Notes: generated by a model from the sequence alone, not told the origin. 64,000 nucleotides of DNA from Lichenicoccus sp965276875 (GCF_965276875.1 NZ_OZ255701.1:2108001-2172000); one strand, 5' to 3'; counted from the first letter of the stretch, positions 35,891 through 44,795 are shown. A program made the numbers and translations.

Positions 35891-36633
35891 TGAGCGGCGC
35901 ATCCCGCGCACTGCCGGCGTTGCAGGATCTGTCGCTAGCCGACCTGGACGGCGAGCTTGCGGTGTTTCCGCTATCAGGAGCCCTGCTTCTGCCGCGCGGG
36001 CGGTTGCCCCTGAACATCTTCGAGCCCCGTTATTTGGCGATGGTGGACGACGCGCTCCGGTCTCGCCGTCTGATCGGGATGGTGCAGCCGCAGGGGACCC
36101 CGCCCGAGGACGACGATGAGGTCACCGACGATGACGACGAACCCCGCGCAGGCTGGCGAAGTGCGAATCTGCCGAACCCAGCGCTCTACCAGATCGGCTG
36201 CGTCGGACGGCTGACCTCATTTGTCGAGCGCCAGGACGGCACCTATGCCATTACCCTGGCCGGCGTGGCCCGATTTCGGGTGATACGCGAAATCGAGCCG
36301 CTGCACGGTTACCGTCGCGTGGCCCCGGATTTTTCGCTTTATGCCGGCGATATGGTTGATCCAGCCCCTGCCGGCTTTGATCGCGACGCCCTTATCGAGG
36401 CCTTGCGGCGCTTTTTTTCGCTGCGCGGCTTTGAGGCGCGCTGGGAAGCCATTGAGCAGATGGATGACGAGACCCTGGTGATCACGTTGAGCATGATCTG
36501 CCCTTTTGCGGTGGCGGAAAAGCAGGCCTTGCTGGAAGCCCCGACATTGGCAATGCGTGCACGGACGCTGCTGGCACTGCTGCAAATGGCGGGGCACGAG
36601 ACCGAGTTCGGCGGCGCCCCGCAGACCATGTGA
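35890..36633 (+). CDS. LON substrate-binding domain protein
   Basis: The 247-residue protein contains only the N-terminal substrate-binding domain of Lon protease (VFPLSGALLLPRGRLPLNIF, then EPRYLAMVDDALRSRRLIGM and GCVGRLTSFVERQDGTYAIT), with no ATPase or protease part. Its job in free-standing form is unknown; a substrate adaptor or a protein quality role is suggested by its coupling to the thioredoxin-TPR gene. A highly acidic insertion lies at about residues 74-88 (PPEDDDEVTDDDDEP). The TGATG overlap with the upstream gene defines the start, and the Trm112-like gene follows within 16 bp. Confidence 0.9.
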   Translation: MSGASRALPALQDLSLADLDGELAVFPLSGALLLPRGRLPLNIFEPRYLAMVDDALRSRRLIGMVQPQGTPPEDDDEVTDDDDEPRAGWRSANLPNPALYQIGCVGRLTSFVERQDGTYAITLAGVARFRVIREIEPLHGYRRVAPDFSLYAGDMVDPAPAGFDRDALIEALRRFFSLRGFEARWEAIEQMDDETLVITLSMICPFAVAEKQALLEAPTLAMRARTLLALLQMAGHETEFGGAPQTM

Positions 36634-36649
36634 GCAAAGGCAGAGCACG

Positions 36650-36868
36650 ATGTCTGACCCTGTAGACGCGCCCGCCGATCCGGGCACCCGCCCTACCCCA
36701 GTCGATCCACGCCTGCTGGAAATCCTGGTCTGCCCAGTGACCAAGGGGGAGCTGGTGTATGATCGAGATGCCGGCGAACTCATCAGTCACAAGGCGGGGC
36801 TCGCCTACCCGATACGCGATGGGATCCCGATCATGCTTCCCGACGAAGCGCGTCGCCTGGACTCCTGA
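36650..36868 (+). CDS. Trm112-like protein (UPF0434 family)
   Basis: The 72-residue protein matches the Trm112/UPF0434 family: VDPRLLEILVCPVTKGELVY, then LISHKAGLAYPIRDGIPIML. Only one Cys of the zinc site is present (LVCPVTKG), as in many bacterial members. Relatives act as small activators or partners of methyltransferases or other enzymes. The start ATG lies 16 bp after the LON-domain gene stop. It is the third gene of the thioredoxin-LON-Trm112 run and is convergent with the fasciclin lipoprotein gene 22 bp downstream. Confidence 0.88.
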   Translation: MSDPVDAPADPGTRPTPVDPRLLEILVCPVTKGELVYDRDAGELISHKAGLAYPIRDGIPIMLPDEARRLDS

Positions 36869-36890
36869 TTGGCGACGCGCACGGGTGCAC

Positions 36891-37499
36891 TCAGTTCGGC
36901 ATCAGCACGTGGTTGATGACCTGGATGACGCCGTTTGACTGATAGACGTCGGGGATGGTCACCATTGCCGTATCACCTTTGACGTCGGTCAGCATGATGC
37001 CGCCAGACGGTGCCATCGAAACCACCAGCGGCTCGCCCTCAACCGTGGTGAGCGTCGCCTTGCCACCACCGGCCATGATCTGTGCGTCCAGCGCCTTGGT
37101 GCCCAGGCTGCCGGCGACGACGTGATAGGTGAGGATCTTGGTGAGTTCCGCCTTGTTCTCCGGCTTGAGCAGGGTTGCTACGGTGCCCTTTGGCAGTGCG
37201 TCAAAGGCCTCGTTGGTCGGCGCGAATACCGTGAACGGTCCGGGTCCGGAGAGTGTCTCGACCAGACCGGCAGCGCGGGCGGCGGCGACCAGGGTGGTGT
37301 GGTCCTTGGAGTTGACCGCGTTCTGGATGATGTTCTTCTGCGGCGACATGGCCGCACCCCCTACCATCGGGTCGCTCATCGTGGTGTCCGCGGCACTGCT
37401 CTGGGAGGCGGCGGCGGTCGCGGGCGGTGTCGCCGACTGCGAGCAGCCCGCCAGCAGGGCCGCAACCATCATCATCGGGACACTCTTGCGCAGAGTCAT
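36891..37499 (-). CDS. Fasciclin-domain lipoprotein
   Basis: The 202-residue protein has a lipoprotein signal with the lipobox LLAGCS (Cys near residue 19), a Ser/Ala/Thr linker and one fasciclin (FAS1) domain. The domain carries both family blocks: GPFTVFAPTNEAFDALP and ILTYHVVAGSLGTKALDAQI, and ends with GVIQVINHVLMPN. It should be anchored to a membrane, facing the periplasm or the surface, where FAS1 domains mediate adhesion or binding. I take the ATG that begins MTLRKSVPMMMVAAL; the open frame upstream has no signal. It is divergent from the SWIB gene. Confidence 0.9.
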   Translation of the reverse strand: MTLRKSVPMMMVAALLAGCSQSATPPATAAASQSSAADTTMSDPMVGGAAMSPQKNIIQNAVNSKDHTTLVAAARAAGLVETLSGPGPFTVFAPTNEAFDALPKGTVATLLKPENKAELTKILTYHVVAGSLGTKALDAQIMAGGGKATLTTVEGEPLVVSMAPSGGIMLTDVKGDTAMVTIPDVYQSNGVIQVINHVLMPN

Positions 37500-37724
37500 G
37501 GAACCAGGCCTTCCTGTTGGGCCGCACAGCGCGTCCCTCTTGGAAGGCTCTACTCTGTCGAGCGCGCCCTGGATGCGGGGGATGCAATCCAGGATAGTTG
37601 TCCGGCTCCGGGGCGGAAACATTTGGGTCGCCATCCGTTCGGATCCCAAACCGGCGATTCGACCTGTTTACGAGCGACCTTCATACCGCCACACTCACCC
37701 AAACGATTAAAGCGAGACCTGTGC

Positions 37725-38033
37725 ATGCCAACCGACACCAAGCCGAAAACCGCCCGCGCCAAGAAGGTCTCGCCGCCAAAGGCTGGAGCCGCGCCAAACG
37801 CTCTGCAGAAGCCGCTGAAGCCTTCCAGCGAACTGGCTGTCGTCGTCGGGGCTGAGCCGCTACCGCGCGGCGAGGTGGTCAGCAAGGTCTGGACCTACAT
37901 CAAGAAGAACAACCTGCAGAACCCCGACAACAAGCGCGAAATCGTCGCCGACGAGGCGCTGAAGAAGGTCTTCGGCAAGGATCGCGTGACGATGTTCGAG
38001 ATGAACAAGCACCTCGCCAATCATCTCAAATGA
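37725..38033 (+). CDS. SWIB/MDM2 domain protein
   Basis: The 102-residue protein has a Lys/Pro/Ala-rich N-terminal tail (residues 1-35) and a SWIB domain: LPRGEVVSKVWTYIKKNNLQ, then KREIVADEALKKVFGKDRVT and MNKHLANHL. SWIB domains are best known from eukaryotic chromatin remodelling; alphaproteobacteria and chlamydiae carry short versions that may bind DNA or topoisomerase. The basic tail favours nucleic acid binding. Its stop overlaps the convergent MFS gene by 8 bp. Confidence 0.9.
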   Translation: MPTDTKPKTARAKKVSPPKAGAAPNALQKPLKPSSELAVVVGAEPLPRGEVVSKVWTYIKKNNLQNPDNKREIVADEALKKVFGKDRVTMFEMNKHLANHLK

Positions 38034-39366
38034 GTTGACCGGGCTTGCTTGAGCCTGGTGGCAGCGGTAGCGGCTCTATAGGGCCGACAACAAACAGGTA
38101 GGTTGCCGCACCCACCAGGCAAAGCACCCCCGCCGTTACCAAGGGTATGACGAACGAGCCGTGCGTGATGGTCAGCATCACGCCGGTGAAGCTTGTTGTC
38201 ACGACGCCGGCCAGGTTGGACGCAAAGTTCTGGATGCCGCCGATCGAGGCGACCTGGGCGCGCGTGGGGGCAACATCACCGGGCAGCGACCAGATGTTTG
38301 CGCCGGTAAAGGCGAGGCTGGCATAGGCAAGCCCGAACAGAGCCAGCGCCATCCAGGCCGCGGGTACGATGGCGGCAAGGGTAATAACCGAGGACATCAG
38401 CATCCCCCCGACCAGGCAAGTCTTGCGCGCCGCGGTCAGGCTCCAGCCGCGACGGTAGAGCCAGTCCGAGGTGACACCGCCGAGCCAGCCGCCGGGGATC
38501 GCGATCAGACCGGGAATCAGGCCCCAGGTGCCGAACTGCTTGAGCGAGAAGTGCCGCGCGTCCAACAGGTAGGTCGGAAACCAGGTGATGAAGAAGTAGA
38601 TCGTGAAGTTCAGGCAGAAGAACCCGATCATCATCCCCCAGATCGTGCGGTAGCGGAACAGCGACACCCAACGGATCGCCGTGCCCTCCGGTGCTCTCGT
38701 GCGACGCTGCGACTCCAGCTCATGCAGCGCCTCGGGGGTCACATCGGGATGACGCTCCGGCTTGCGGTAGATGGCGAGCCACGCCACCGCCCAGATGAAG
38801 CCGAGCAGCCCGGTCACCACGAAGGAGGTGCGCCAGCCGAATGAGGCGATCAGCCAGGCGCAAAGCGGAAACGCCGCAAGACTGCCGACGCGCGAGCCGG
38901 AATCGAAGATCGACGAGGCGAAGGCGCGTTCCTGGGACGGAAACCAGCGCGACACCACCCGTGCCGACGCCGGATAGCCGCCCGCCTCGCCGGCCCCCAG
39001 CAACAGCCGGAAACCGATCAGCGACGCCGCCGAGTTCGCCAGGGCCGTGGCCGCAGTGAACAGCGACCACCAGCACACCGCAATCGGGAACATCAGACGC
39101 GCGCCGTAGCGGTCCACCAGCCAGCCGGCCGGCATCTGCATCAGGGCGTAGGTCCAGAAGAACGAACCGAGCACGAAACCCATGGTGGTGTCGCCGAGCC
39201 CCAGCGCATGCTTGATGCTGGGAGCCGCCACAGCGAGGTTGGCGCGATCGGTGTAGTTGATCGAGATGGCGACGAAGCACAGGCCGATCATCAACCAACG
39301 CGCCGACGGCATCGCCGCGCGTCCGCCGCGTTGCGTCGCACCCGATTGAGAACTGGTGATTGCCAT
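38026..39366 (-). CDS. MFS transporter, ACS family (organic anion:cation symporter)
   Basis: The 446-residue inner-membrane protein has 12 predicted hydrophobic segments. Family marks of the anion:cation symporters (GudP/ExuT/phthalate type) are INYTDRANLAVAAPSIKHAL in helix 1, GWLVDRYGARLMFPIAV and GAGEAGGYPASARVVSRWFP, followed by ERAFASSIFDSGSRVG. It should import a sugar acid or other carboxylate with protons. The ATG at 39366 has GGCGGA upstream, within the 17-bp tandem repeat. It is divergent from the HdeD-MFS fusion gene and convergent with SWIB. The substrate is not clear. Confidence 0.88.
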   Translation of the reverse strand: MAITSSQSGATQRGGRAAMPSARWLMIGLCFVAISINYTDRANLAVAAPSIKHALGLGDTTMGFVLGSFFWTYALMQMPAGWLVDRYGARLMFPIAVCWWSLFTAATALANSAASLIGFRLLLGAGEAGGYPASARVVSRWFPSQERAFASSIFDSGSRVGSLAAFPLCAWLIASFGWRTSFVVTGLLGFIWAVAWLAIYRKPERHPDVTPEALHELESQRRTRAPEGTAIRWVSLFRYRTIWGMMIGFFCLNFTIYFFITWFPTYLLDARHFSLKQFGTWGLIPGLIAIPGGWLGGVTSDWLYRRGWSLTAARKTCLVGGMLMSSVITLAAIVPAAWMALALFGLAYASLAFTGANIWSLPGDVAPTRAQVASIGGIQNFASNLAGVVTTSFTGVMLTITHGSFVIPLVTAGVLCLVGAATYLFVVGPIEPLPLPPGSSKPGQLI

Positions 39367-39371
39367 TCCGC

Positions 39372-39405
39372 CCCCCTGCCTTATGCAACCCCCTGCCTTA
39401 TGCAA
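39372..39405. repeat. Perfect 17-bp tandem duplication upstream of the MFS gene
   Basis: CCCCCTGCCTTATGCAA occurs twice in direct succession. On the minus strand the copy next to the gene carries its purine-rich ribosome binding region, and the second creates an upstream TTG in frame with the ATG. Two copies of TTGCATAAGG in a 122-bp divergent promoter region could be a regulator binding site. Confidence 0.75.
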
Positions 39406-39488
39406 GATATACGTTGCAACGCCTTGCCCGACGCTTTGAGAGCGACGCTAGAACATCGCTGGTCCCAGGGAAACGTGGTGGGGGGACA

Positions 39489-41963
39489 ATGATCCGGCTT
39501 GTGCTCCTGCTGCTTGGAGCGGCGCCGCTGCGGCGTGCATGGCCGCTGTTTATCCTGCTCTCGTTGCCCATTGCTGCACTCGGCGTCGTCTTCATCGTCC
39601 ACCTGTTCGACACCGCGATCATCGTCGCCACCGACGTTATTGCTCTGGCTTTGACCCTCGAAGGCACTGTGAGGCTGCTGCGCCTGGCCGCGATCGGCTT
39701 CCCCAATGCGACTGTCCCGGTGCTGAAATCGCTCGGCTTCTTTGTGCTCGGGTTCCTCGCCGTCGACCTGCCCTGGGACCAGAACATCGTGGCCACGGTC
39801 ACGCTGGGCGCCCTGCTGGTCCTGGACGGCGGCTTCCGACTGGCATCGGCGCTGGTCATCCGGTCGGTCCGCTGGCAGCGATCCGCCCTGACCGCGGTCC
39901 TGGAATGGGTGGTGGCGGCGCTGATCTGGGCACCCTGGCCGGTGCCGCACCGTCATACCGTGCCGTTCTGCATCGGCGTCGCCCTGTGTGCTGCGTCCTG
40001 GAACCTGCTGCGGCTCGGGCTGCAGTTACGCAGGCTGCGGCCCGGCGCCTCGGTCACCGACCTGCCGCTGTTCGCCGGGCCGAACTGGCACGGGCGCGGC
40101 ATCCTGCATCCCGCACAGGCCGCCGCGGCCGCCTGGGAGAGCGACTCGCCGCTGCTGGTGCATGTCTGGACGCCGGTCGGCTCGGCGGTGCAGCCGCAGC
40201 GCCGACTGGTGGTCGACCGCTACATCGCGGCGATCGACCAGGGCGGCGTGATCTCAACCGGTCATGCCGCCCTGTCGCTGCCGCCCGACACCTATGTCAG
40301 CCTCTGCCCGGCCGACGAGATGGACCACGCGCCCGCGGATTTCGGCCGTCTGCTGCGCGCCGGGGTGGAGAACGACGTCCCGGGCCGGTTCAAGTCCTCG
40401 TTCGCGGAGGAGTGTGCGTCATGGCGTGCTCCGGATCGTGAGCTGGCCTTTACGCGCTACAACGCCGCCGCCCTGCGTGCCTTCTTCGAGTGCTACCGCG
40501 CCCATCCGGTCTACAACCTCACCAGCCGCAACTGCTCCTCGACCGTGGCGCTCTCGCTCGACGCCGCCGTCGAAGGCGTGCTCGGCCAGCGCCGCCCCTG
40601 GCTGACCTTGCTGCTGCTGCTCACCGATCCGGCGATGTGGCTGCTGGCACTCTGGCGGGCGCGGGCGGAGGCGATGACCTGGACCCCCGGCCTGGTGCTG
40701 GATTACGGCCAGGCGCTGCAATTCGTGCTCGACGGCCATCGCCAGCGCTGGTTCGCCCGCCTCTGGAACGTGCGCGGGCGCTACCAGGAGCGCCGTCGCG
40801 CGCAGACCGCCGAGGCGCTGCCGACCCGCTCGCACGTCCCGGCGATGGCCTCGATCATCGTCAGCGCGATGGTCTTCGGCCTCACCTACGGGCTGAGCGC
40901 GCCGTTGCTGGCGCTGAGCCTGGCGCAGCAGGGCTTCGGCCGCGGCTTCATCGGCGCCAACGCGGCGATGCACGCGGTCGGCGTGCTGCTGGTCGCACCG
41001 CTGCTGCCGGCGCTCGCCTGGCGCAGCGGCCCGAAGCTGCCGATCGCCTTCGCCCTGCTCGCCGCCAGTGCGACGCTGGCATTGTTCCCGGCGGTGGGGC
41101 TGATCTGGCTCTGGTTCCCGCTCAGAATCGTGCTCGGCGCCAGTGCCGAGACCCTGTTCGTGATGTCGGAGACCTGGCTCAACCAGCTCAGCGCCGAGGC
41201 CAGCCGGGCGCGCACGATGGCGGTCTATACCGCGTCGCTATCGCTCGGCTTCGCGCTCGGCCCGCTGATCCTGACCGTCGTCGGCACCAACGGACCTCTG
41301 CCCTATTTGATCGGCGCGGCTGCGGCGCTGCTGGCGCTGCTCTCGATTGCGATGCCGTGGGTGCGCACACCTGTCTTCGCGCGGCCGTCGCACGGCAAGC
41401 CGTGGCGCTATCTGGCACTCGCCCCGGTCGCGATCGGCGCCACCCTGGTGAATGCGGCGCTGGAGACCGCCGGCATGTCGTTCCTACCGATCTACGCCAT
41501 GCGCTCGGGCTGGGGCGAGCGGTCGGCGACGCTGCTGCTGTCGGTGCTGTTGCTGGGTGCGATCCTGCTGCAACTGCCGATCGGCTGGCTCGGCGACCGT
41601 GTCGACCGGCGACGCCTCGCGATCGGTCTCGGCGTCGCGTCGGCCATCGGCGCGCTGATCTGGCCGCTGGTGCTGGCAACACCGCTGCTCGCCTACCCGT
41701 TGCTGTTCGTGGTGCTGTTCCTTTGGGGCGGCCTGTTCGTCGGCATCTATACGATCATGATGGCCGACGTCGGCAGCCGCTTCGCCGGCGGCGACCTGGT
41801 CTCCGTCTATGCGGTCATGTCGGTCGCCTGGGGTGTGGGCGCCTTCGTCGGGCCGACCGCGGCCGGCACGGCGATGGACCTGACGCGAAACGGACTGCCG
41901 CTGTTCGCCGCCGCCGCCTGCGCAGGCTTTGCCGTGCTGGCCGCCTGTGTCAGATCAGCTTGA
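39489..41963 (+). CDS. Fusion protein: HdeD-like membrane domain, permuted papain-like domain, MFS transporter
   Basis: The 824-residue protein has three parts. Residues 1-190 hold about six hydrophobic helices like HdeD/DUF308 proteins (ALTLEGTVRLLRLAAIG, LVLDGGFRLASALVIRSV). Residues about 195-375 are soluble, with His259 in VISTGHAALSLP and Cys349 in YNLTSRNCSSTVALSLDAAV; His before Cys is the order of permuted NlpC/P60-like (LRAT, YiiX, DUF4105) folds. Residues about 450-824 are a 12-helix MFS transporter (FGLTYGLSAPLLALSLAQQG, GWLGDRVDRRRLAIGLGVAS). GGGGG lies 3 bases before the ATG. All three are in one frame without a stop. It overlaps the convergent CurA-type gene by 14 bp. Substrate and reaction are unknown. 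Confidence 0.82.
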   Translation: MIRLVLLLLGAAPLRRAWPLFILLSLPIAALGVVFIVHLFDTAIIVATDVIALALTLEGTVRLLRLAAIGFPNATVPVLKSLGFFVLGFLAVDLPWDQNIVATVTLGALLVLDGGFRLASALVIRSVRWQRSALTAVLEWVVAALIWAPWPVPHRHTVPFCIGVALCAASWNLLRLGLQLRRLRPGASVTDLPLFAGPNWHGRGILHPAQAAAAAWESDSPLLVHVWTPVGSAVQPQRRLVVDRYIAAIDQGGVISTGHAALSLPPDTYVSLCPADEMDHAPADFGRLLRAGVENDVPGRFKSSFAEECASWRAPDRELAFTRYNAAALRAFFECYRAHPVYNLTSRNCSSTVALSLDAAVEGVLGQRRPWLTLLLLLTDPAMWLLALWRARAEAMTWTPGLVLDYGQALQFVLDGHRQRWFARLWNVRGRYQERRRAQTAEALPTRSHVPAMASIIVSAMVFGLTYGLSAPLLALSLAQQGFGRGFIGANAAMHAVGVLLVAPLLPALAWRSGPKLPIAFALLAASATLALFPAVGLIWLWFPLRIVLGASAETLFVMSETWLNQLSAEASRARTMAVYTASLSLGFALGPLILTVVGTNGPLPYLIGAAAALLALLSIAMPWVRTPVFARPSHGKPWRYLALAPVAIGATLVNAALETAGMSFLPIYAMRSGWGERSATLLLSVLLLGAILLQLPIGWLGDRVDRRRLAIGLGVASAIGALIWPLVLATPLLAYPLLFVVLFLWGGLFVGIYTIMMADVGSRFAGGDLVSVYAVMSVAWGVGAFVGPTAAGTAMDLTRNGLPLFAAAACAGFAVLAACVRSA

Positions 41964-42948
41964 CCAGTTGCTTGCCGAAATTGCGGCCTTTCAGCAGGCC
42001 GATGAAGGCCTCCGGCGCGCGGGCCAACCCCTCGGCCACACTCTCGCGGTATTTCAGCGTGCCCTTGGCCACCAGGCCGCCCAGCTCGCCGAGTGCTGCA
42101 GGCCAGTCGCCCATATGCTCGGAGACGATGAAGCCCTCGATCTTCAGACGCGACTGCAGGATCAGCGTCGGCCGGCGCATCACCAGCGGCTCGCCGTCAT
42201 AGCCGGCGATGGCGCCGCATACCGCGATGCGGCCGAATGCGTTCATCGCCAGCATGACACTATCGAGGATCGCGCCACCGACATTGTCGAAATAGCCGTC
42301 GACCCCGTCGGGTGCCGCGTCGCGCAGCGCCGCGTCGATCGCGCCCGCCTTGTAGTCGAGGCAGGCGTCGAAGCCGAGCTCGTCGACCACGTAGCTGCAC
42401 TTGGCCGACCCCCCGGCGATGCCGACAACCCGGCAGCCCTTCTGCTTGGCGAGCTGCCCCACGACGCTGCCGACCGCACCGCTCGCCGCACTCACCACCA
42501 CGGTCTCGCCCGCCTTCGGCGTGCAGATACGGTTCAGCCCATACCATGCGGTCACCCCCGGCATGCCCACCGGGCCGAGATAGGCCGATAGCGGCACATG
42601 GCTGTCGTCGACCCGCTGCATGCCGGTGCCGTCGCTGGTGGCAAACTCCTGCCAGCCCGCCATGCCGACCACCTTGGTGCCGACGGTCCAGGCCGGATTG
42701 CGGCTTTCGACGATCTCGCCCGCCGTGCCGCCGATCATCACGGCATCAAGTGGTTGCGGCGCTGCATAGGATTTGGAGTCGTTCATGCGGCCGCGCATAT
42801 ACGGGTCAAGCGAGAGATAATGGTTGCGCACGCGCACCTGGCCGTCCGCGAGCGGCGCCAGCGGCACCTCGACCAGTCGGAAATTAGCCGGCTGCACCGC
42901 CCCGCTCGGGCGGCTTGCCAGCAGAATCTGGTGGTTCATCTCGGCCAT
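41950..42948 (-). CDS. NADP-dependent zinc-less MDR oxidoreductase (CurA-like)
   Basis: The 332-residue protein is a medium-chain dehydrogenase/reductase of the CurA/leukotriene-B4-reductase type. It starts MAEMNHQILLASRPSGAVQP, has the YLSLDPYMRGRM motif, and its Rossmann turn is VVVSAASGAVGSVVGQLAKQ. The RIAVCGAIAGYD and LKIEGFIVSEHM segments are typical. No zinc ligands are present, as usual for this group. It reduces activated C=C bonds of enones with NADPH. The ATG at 42948 has GGGAG about 9 bases upstream. The frame runs open far upstream, but that part antisenses the cysQ gene. Confidence 0.88.
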   Translation of the reverse strand: MAEMNHQILLASRPSGAVQPANFRLVEVPLAPLADGQVRVRNHYLSLDPYMRGRMNDSKSYAAPQPLDAVMIGGTAGEIVESRNPAWTVGTKVVGMAGWQEFATSDGTGMQRVDDSHVPLSAYLGPVGMPGVTAWYGLNRICTPKAGETVVVSAASGAVGSVVGQLAKQKGCRVVGIAGGSAKCSYVVDELGFDACLDYKAGAIDAALRDAAPDGVDGYFDNVGGAILDSVMLAMNAFGRIAVCGAIAGYDGEPLVMRRPTLILQSRLKIEGFIVSEHMGDWPAALGELGGLVAKGTLKYRESVAEGLARAPEAFIGLLKGRNFGKQLVKLI

Positions 42949-43074
42949 CGGTTCGCACTCCCTGTTCGAACGTGATCTGCGCTCGGCCGCGTGCCCCCGC
43001 CAGGGGAGAACAGCCTTGACGCAGTAATTTTGCGCTAATACCAACGCGGATTGCGCGGAAGGGATCATTCCAGG

Positions 43075-43878
43075 GTGGGGCGATCGGACCTGTTGACCGA
43101 AATGATCGCGCTCGCGGTGCGTGCCGGGGGGCTCGTCCAGGACCATTTCAATGGTGCGGTCAGCGTCTCGCGCAAGGCTGACCATTCGCCCGTTACCGCG
43201 GCGGACCGCGATGCCGAGCTCCTGATTATGGCCGGGCTCGCGGCGCTTGCGCCGTGGATCCCGGTCATCGCCGAGGAGGCCGCCTCTGCCGGCCTGTTGC
43301 CTGCGGTGGGCGCCTGCTTCTTCCTGGTCGACCCACTCGACGGCACCCGCGAGTTCATCGCCGGAGGCACCGATTTTACCGTCAATATCGGCCTGATCGA
43401 GGACGGTGCGCCTTCGTTGGGGGTGGTGTACGCGCCGGCGCGCGCAGCACTCTATTGGGGGGACGTGGCCGCCGGCACCGCCTGGCGCGCCGAGCAATCG
43501 CCGTATGCCGACGCTGGCGTTGCCACGCGGATCGCCGTGCGCAAGCCGGGCGCGATCCTGTGCGCGGTCGCCTCGAAGTCGCACAGCACAGCCGCGACCG
43601 AAGCGTGGCTGGCCGCCGCCGGCGTCGGCCAACGCGTCTCGATCGGCTCGTCGCTCAAGTTCGTGCTGGTCGCCAGCGGCGAGGCCGACGTCTATCCGCG
43701 TCCGGCGCCGACGATGGAATGGGACACCGCCGCGGGCGACGCCATCCTGCGCGCCGCCGGCGGCCGCGTGCTCGATCTCGACAACCATCCCCTCGCCTAT
43801 GGCAAACCACGCTTCGCCAACCCGGGCTTCATCGCCACCGGGCCCTACCAACCCGCACCCTTGCGGCCCCTGAACTGA
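43075..43878 (+). CDS. cysQ: 3'(2'),5'-bisphosphate nucleotidase CysQ
   Basis: The 267-residue protein is a CysQ-type inositol-monophosphatase-fold enzyme that removes the 3' phosphate of PAP or PAPS and so clears the by-product of sulfate assimilation. Metal-binding motifs are visible: Glu-Glu in PVIAEEAAS, the signature VDPLDGTREFIAGG, and the C-terminal MEWDTAAGDAILRAAGG. The start is uncertain: I use the GTG at 43075 (VGRSDLLTEMIALAV), and a TTG at 43051 is possible. It is followed by cysD 11 bp downstream on the same strand, which supports the role. Confidence 0.9.
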   Translation: MGRSDLLTEMIALAVRAGGLVQDHFNGAVSVSRKADHSPVTAADRDAELLIMAGLAALAPWIPVIAEEAASAGLLPAVGACFFLVDPLDGTREFIAGGTDFTVNIGLIEDGAPSLGVVYAPARAALYWGDVAAGTAWRAEQSPYADAGVATRIAVRKPGAILCAVASKSHSTAATEAWLAAAGVGQRVSIGSSLKFVLVASGEADVYPRPAPTMEWDTAAGDAILRAAGGRVLDLDNHPLAYGKPRFANPGFIATGPYQPAPLRPLN

Positions 43879-43889
43879 CGGGCATCACC

Positions 43890-44795
43890 ATGAGCACCAC
43901 CCTCACCCACCTCCAGCGCCTGGAGGCGGAGTCGATCCACATCATGCGCGAGGTCGCAGCCCAAGCGGAGCGGCCGGTGATGCTGTATTCGATCGGCAAG
44001 GACTCCGCGGTGATGCTGCATCTCGCGCGCAAGGCGTTCTTCCCGTCGCCACCGCCATTCCCACTGCTGCATGTCGATACCACCTGGAAATTCCGGGCGA
44101 TGTATGCACTGCGCGACCGTATGGCGGCCGAGAGCGGCATGCAGCTGCTGGTCCACCATAACCCCGACGCGATGGCACGCGGCATCAACCCGTTCGATCA
44201 CGGCTCGGCGGTGCATACCGATTTGTGGAAGACCGAAGGCCTCAAGCAGGCGCTCGACAAGTTCGGTTTCGATGCGGCGTTCGGCGGCGCCCGCCGCGAC
44301 GAGGAGAAGAGCCGCGCCAAGGAGCGGATCTTTTCCTTCCGGTCGGCCAATCACCAGTGGGATCCGAAGAACCAGCGGCCGGAACTCTGGCGCCTCTATA
44401 ACGGCCGCAAGAACAAGGGCGAAAGCATCCGCGTCTTTCCGATATCGAACTGGACCGAACTCGATATCTGGCAATATATCCATCTCGAAAACATCGAGAT
44501 CGTGCCGCTCTATCTCGCAGCCGTACGGCCGACGGTGGTCCGCGACGGCATGATCCTGATGGTCGACGACGAGCGCTTCCGCCTGCTTCCGGGCGAGCAG
44601 CCCGAGCCGCGCTCCATCCGTTTTCGCACACTCGGCTGCTATCCGCTGACCGGCGCGGTGCCGAGCGAGGCCACGACACTCCCTCAGGTCATCCAGGAGA
44701 TGCTGCTGACCACGACGTCGGAGCGGGAGGGGCGCGCCATCGACCATGACCAGAGTGCGTCGATGGAGAAGAAAAAGCAGGAGGGGTATTTCTGA
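43890..44795 (+). CDS. cysD: Sulfate adenylyltransferase subunit 2 (CysD)
   Basis: The 301-residue protein is the adenylylating subunit of ATP sulfurylase, which makes adenosine phosphosulfate from sulfate and ATP. The PP-loop is MLYSIGKDSAVMLHLARKAF; other family blocks are PFPLLHVDTTWKFRAMY, GFDAAFGGARRDEEKSRAKE and RTLGCYPLTGAVPSEA. Length and ends are normal (it closes MEKKKQEGYF). Its stop overlaps the start of cysN/C by 1 bp, so CysD and CysN are made in balance. It lies 11 bp behind cysQ. Confidence 0.96.
   Translation: MSTTLTHLQRLEAESIHIMREVAAQAERPVMLYSIGKDSAVMLHLARKAFFPSPPPFPLLHVDTTWKFRAMYALRDRMAAESGMQLLVHHNPDAMARGINPFDHGSAVHTDLWKTEGLKQALDKFGFDAAFGGARRDEEKSRAKERIFSFRSANHQWDPKNQRPELWRLYNGRKNKGESIRVFPISNWTELDIWQYIHLENIEIVPLYLAAVRPTVVRDGMILMVDDERFRLLPGEQPEPRSIRFRTLGCYPLTGAVPSEATTLPQVIQEMLLTTTSEREGRAIDHDQSASMEKKKQEGYF

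Noticed and set aside
40490..42202. A 570-codon plus-strand frame overlapping the fusion gene
   Set aside because: Composition is Arg/Ala/Gly shadow of the MFS part in another frame; no helices or motifs.
42949..43851. Upstream extension of the CurA-type oxidoreductase to 633 codons
   Set aside because: The extra part is antisense to cysQ and has no recognisable domain; the normal family start with a ribosome binding site is at 42948.
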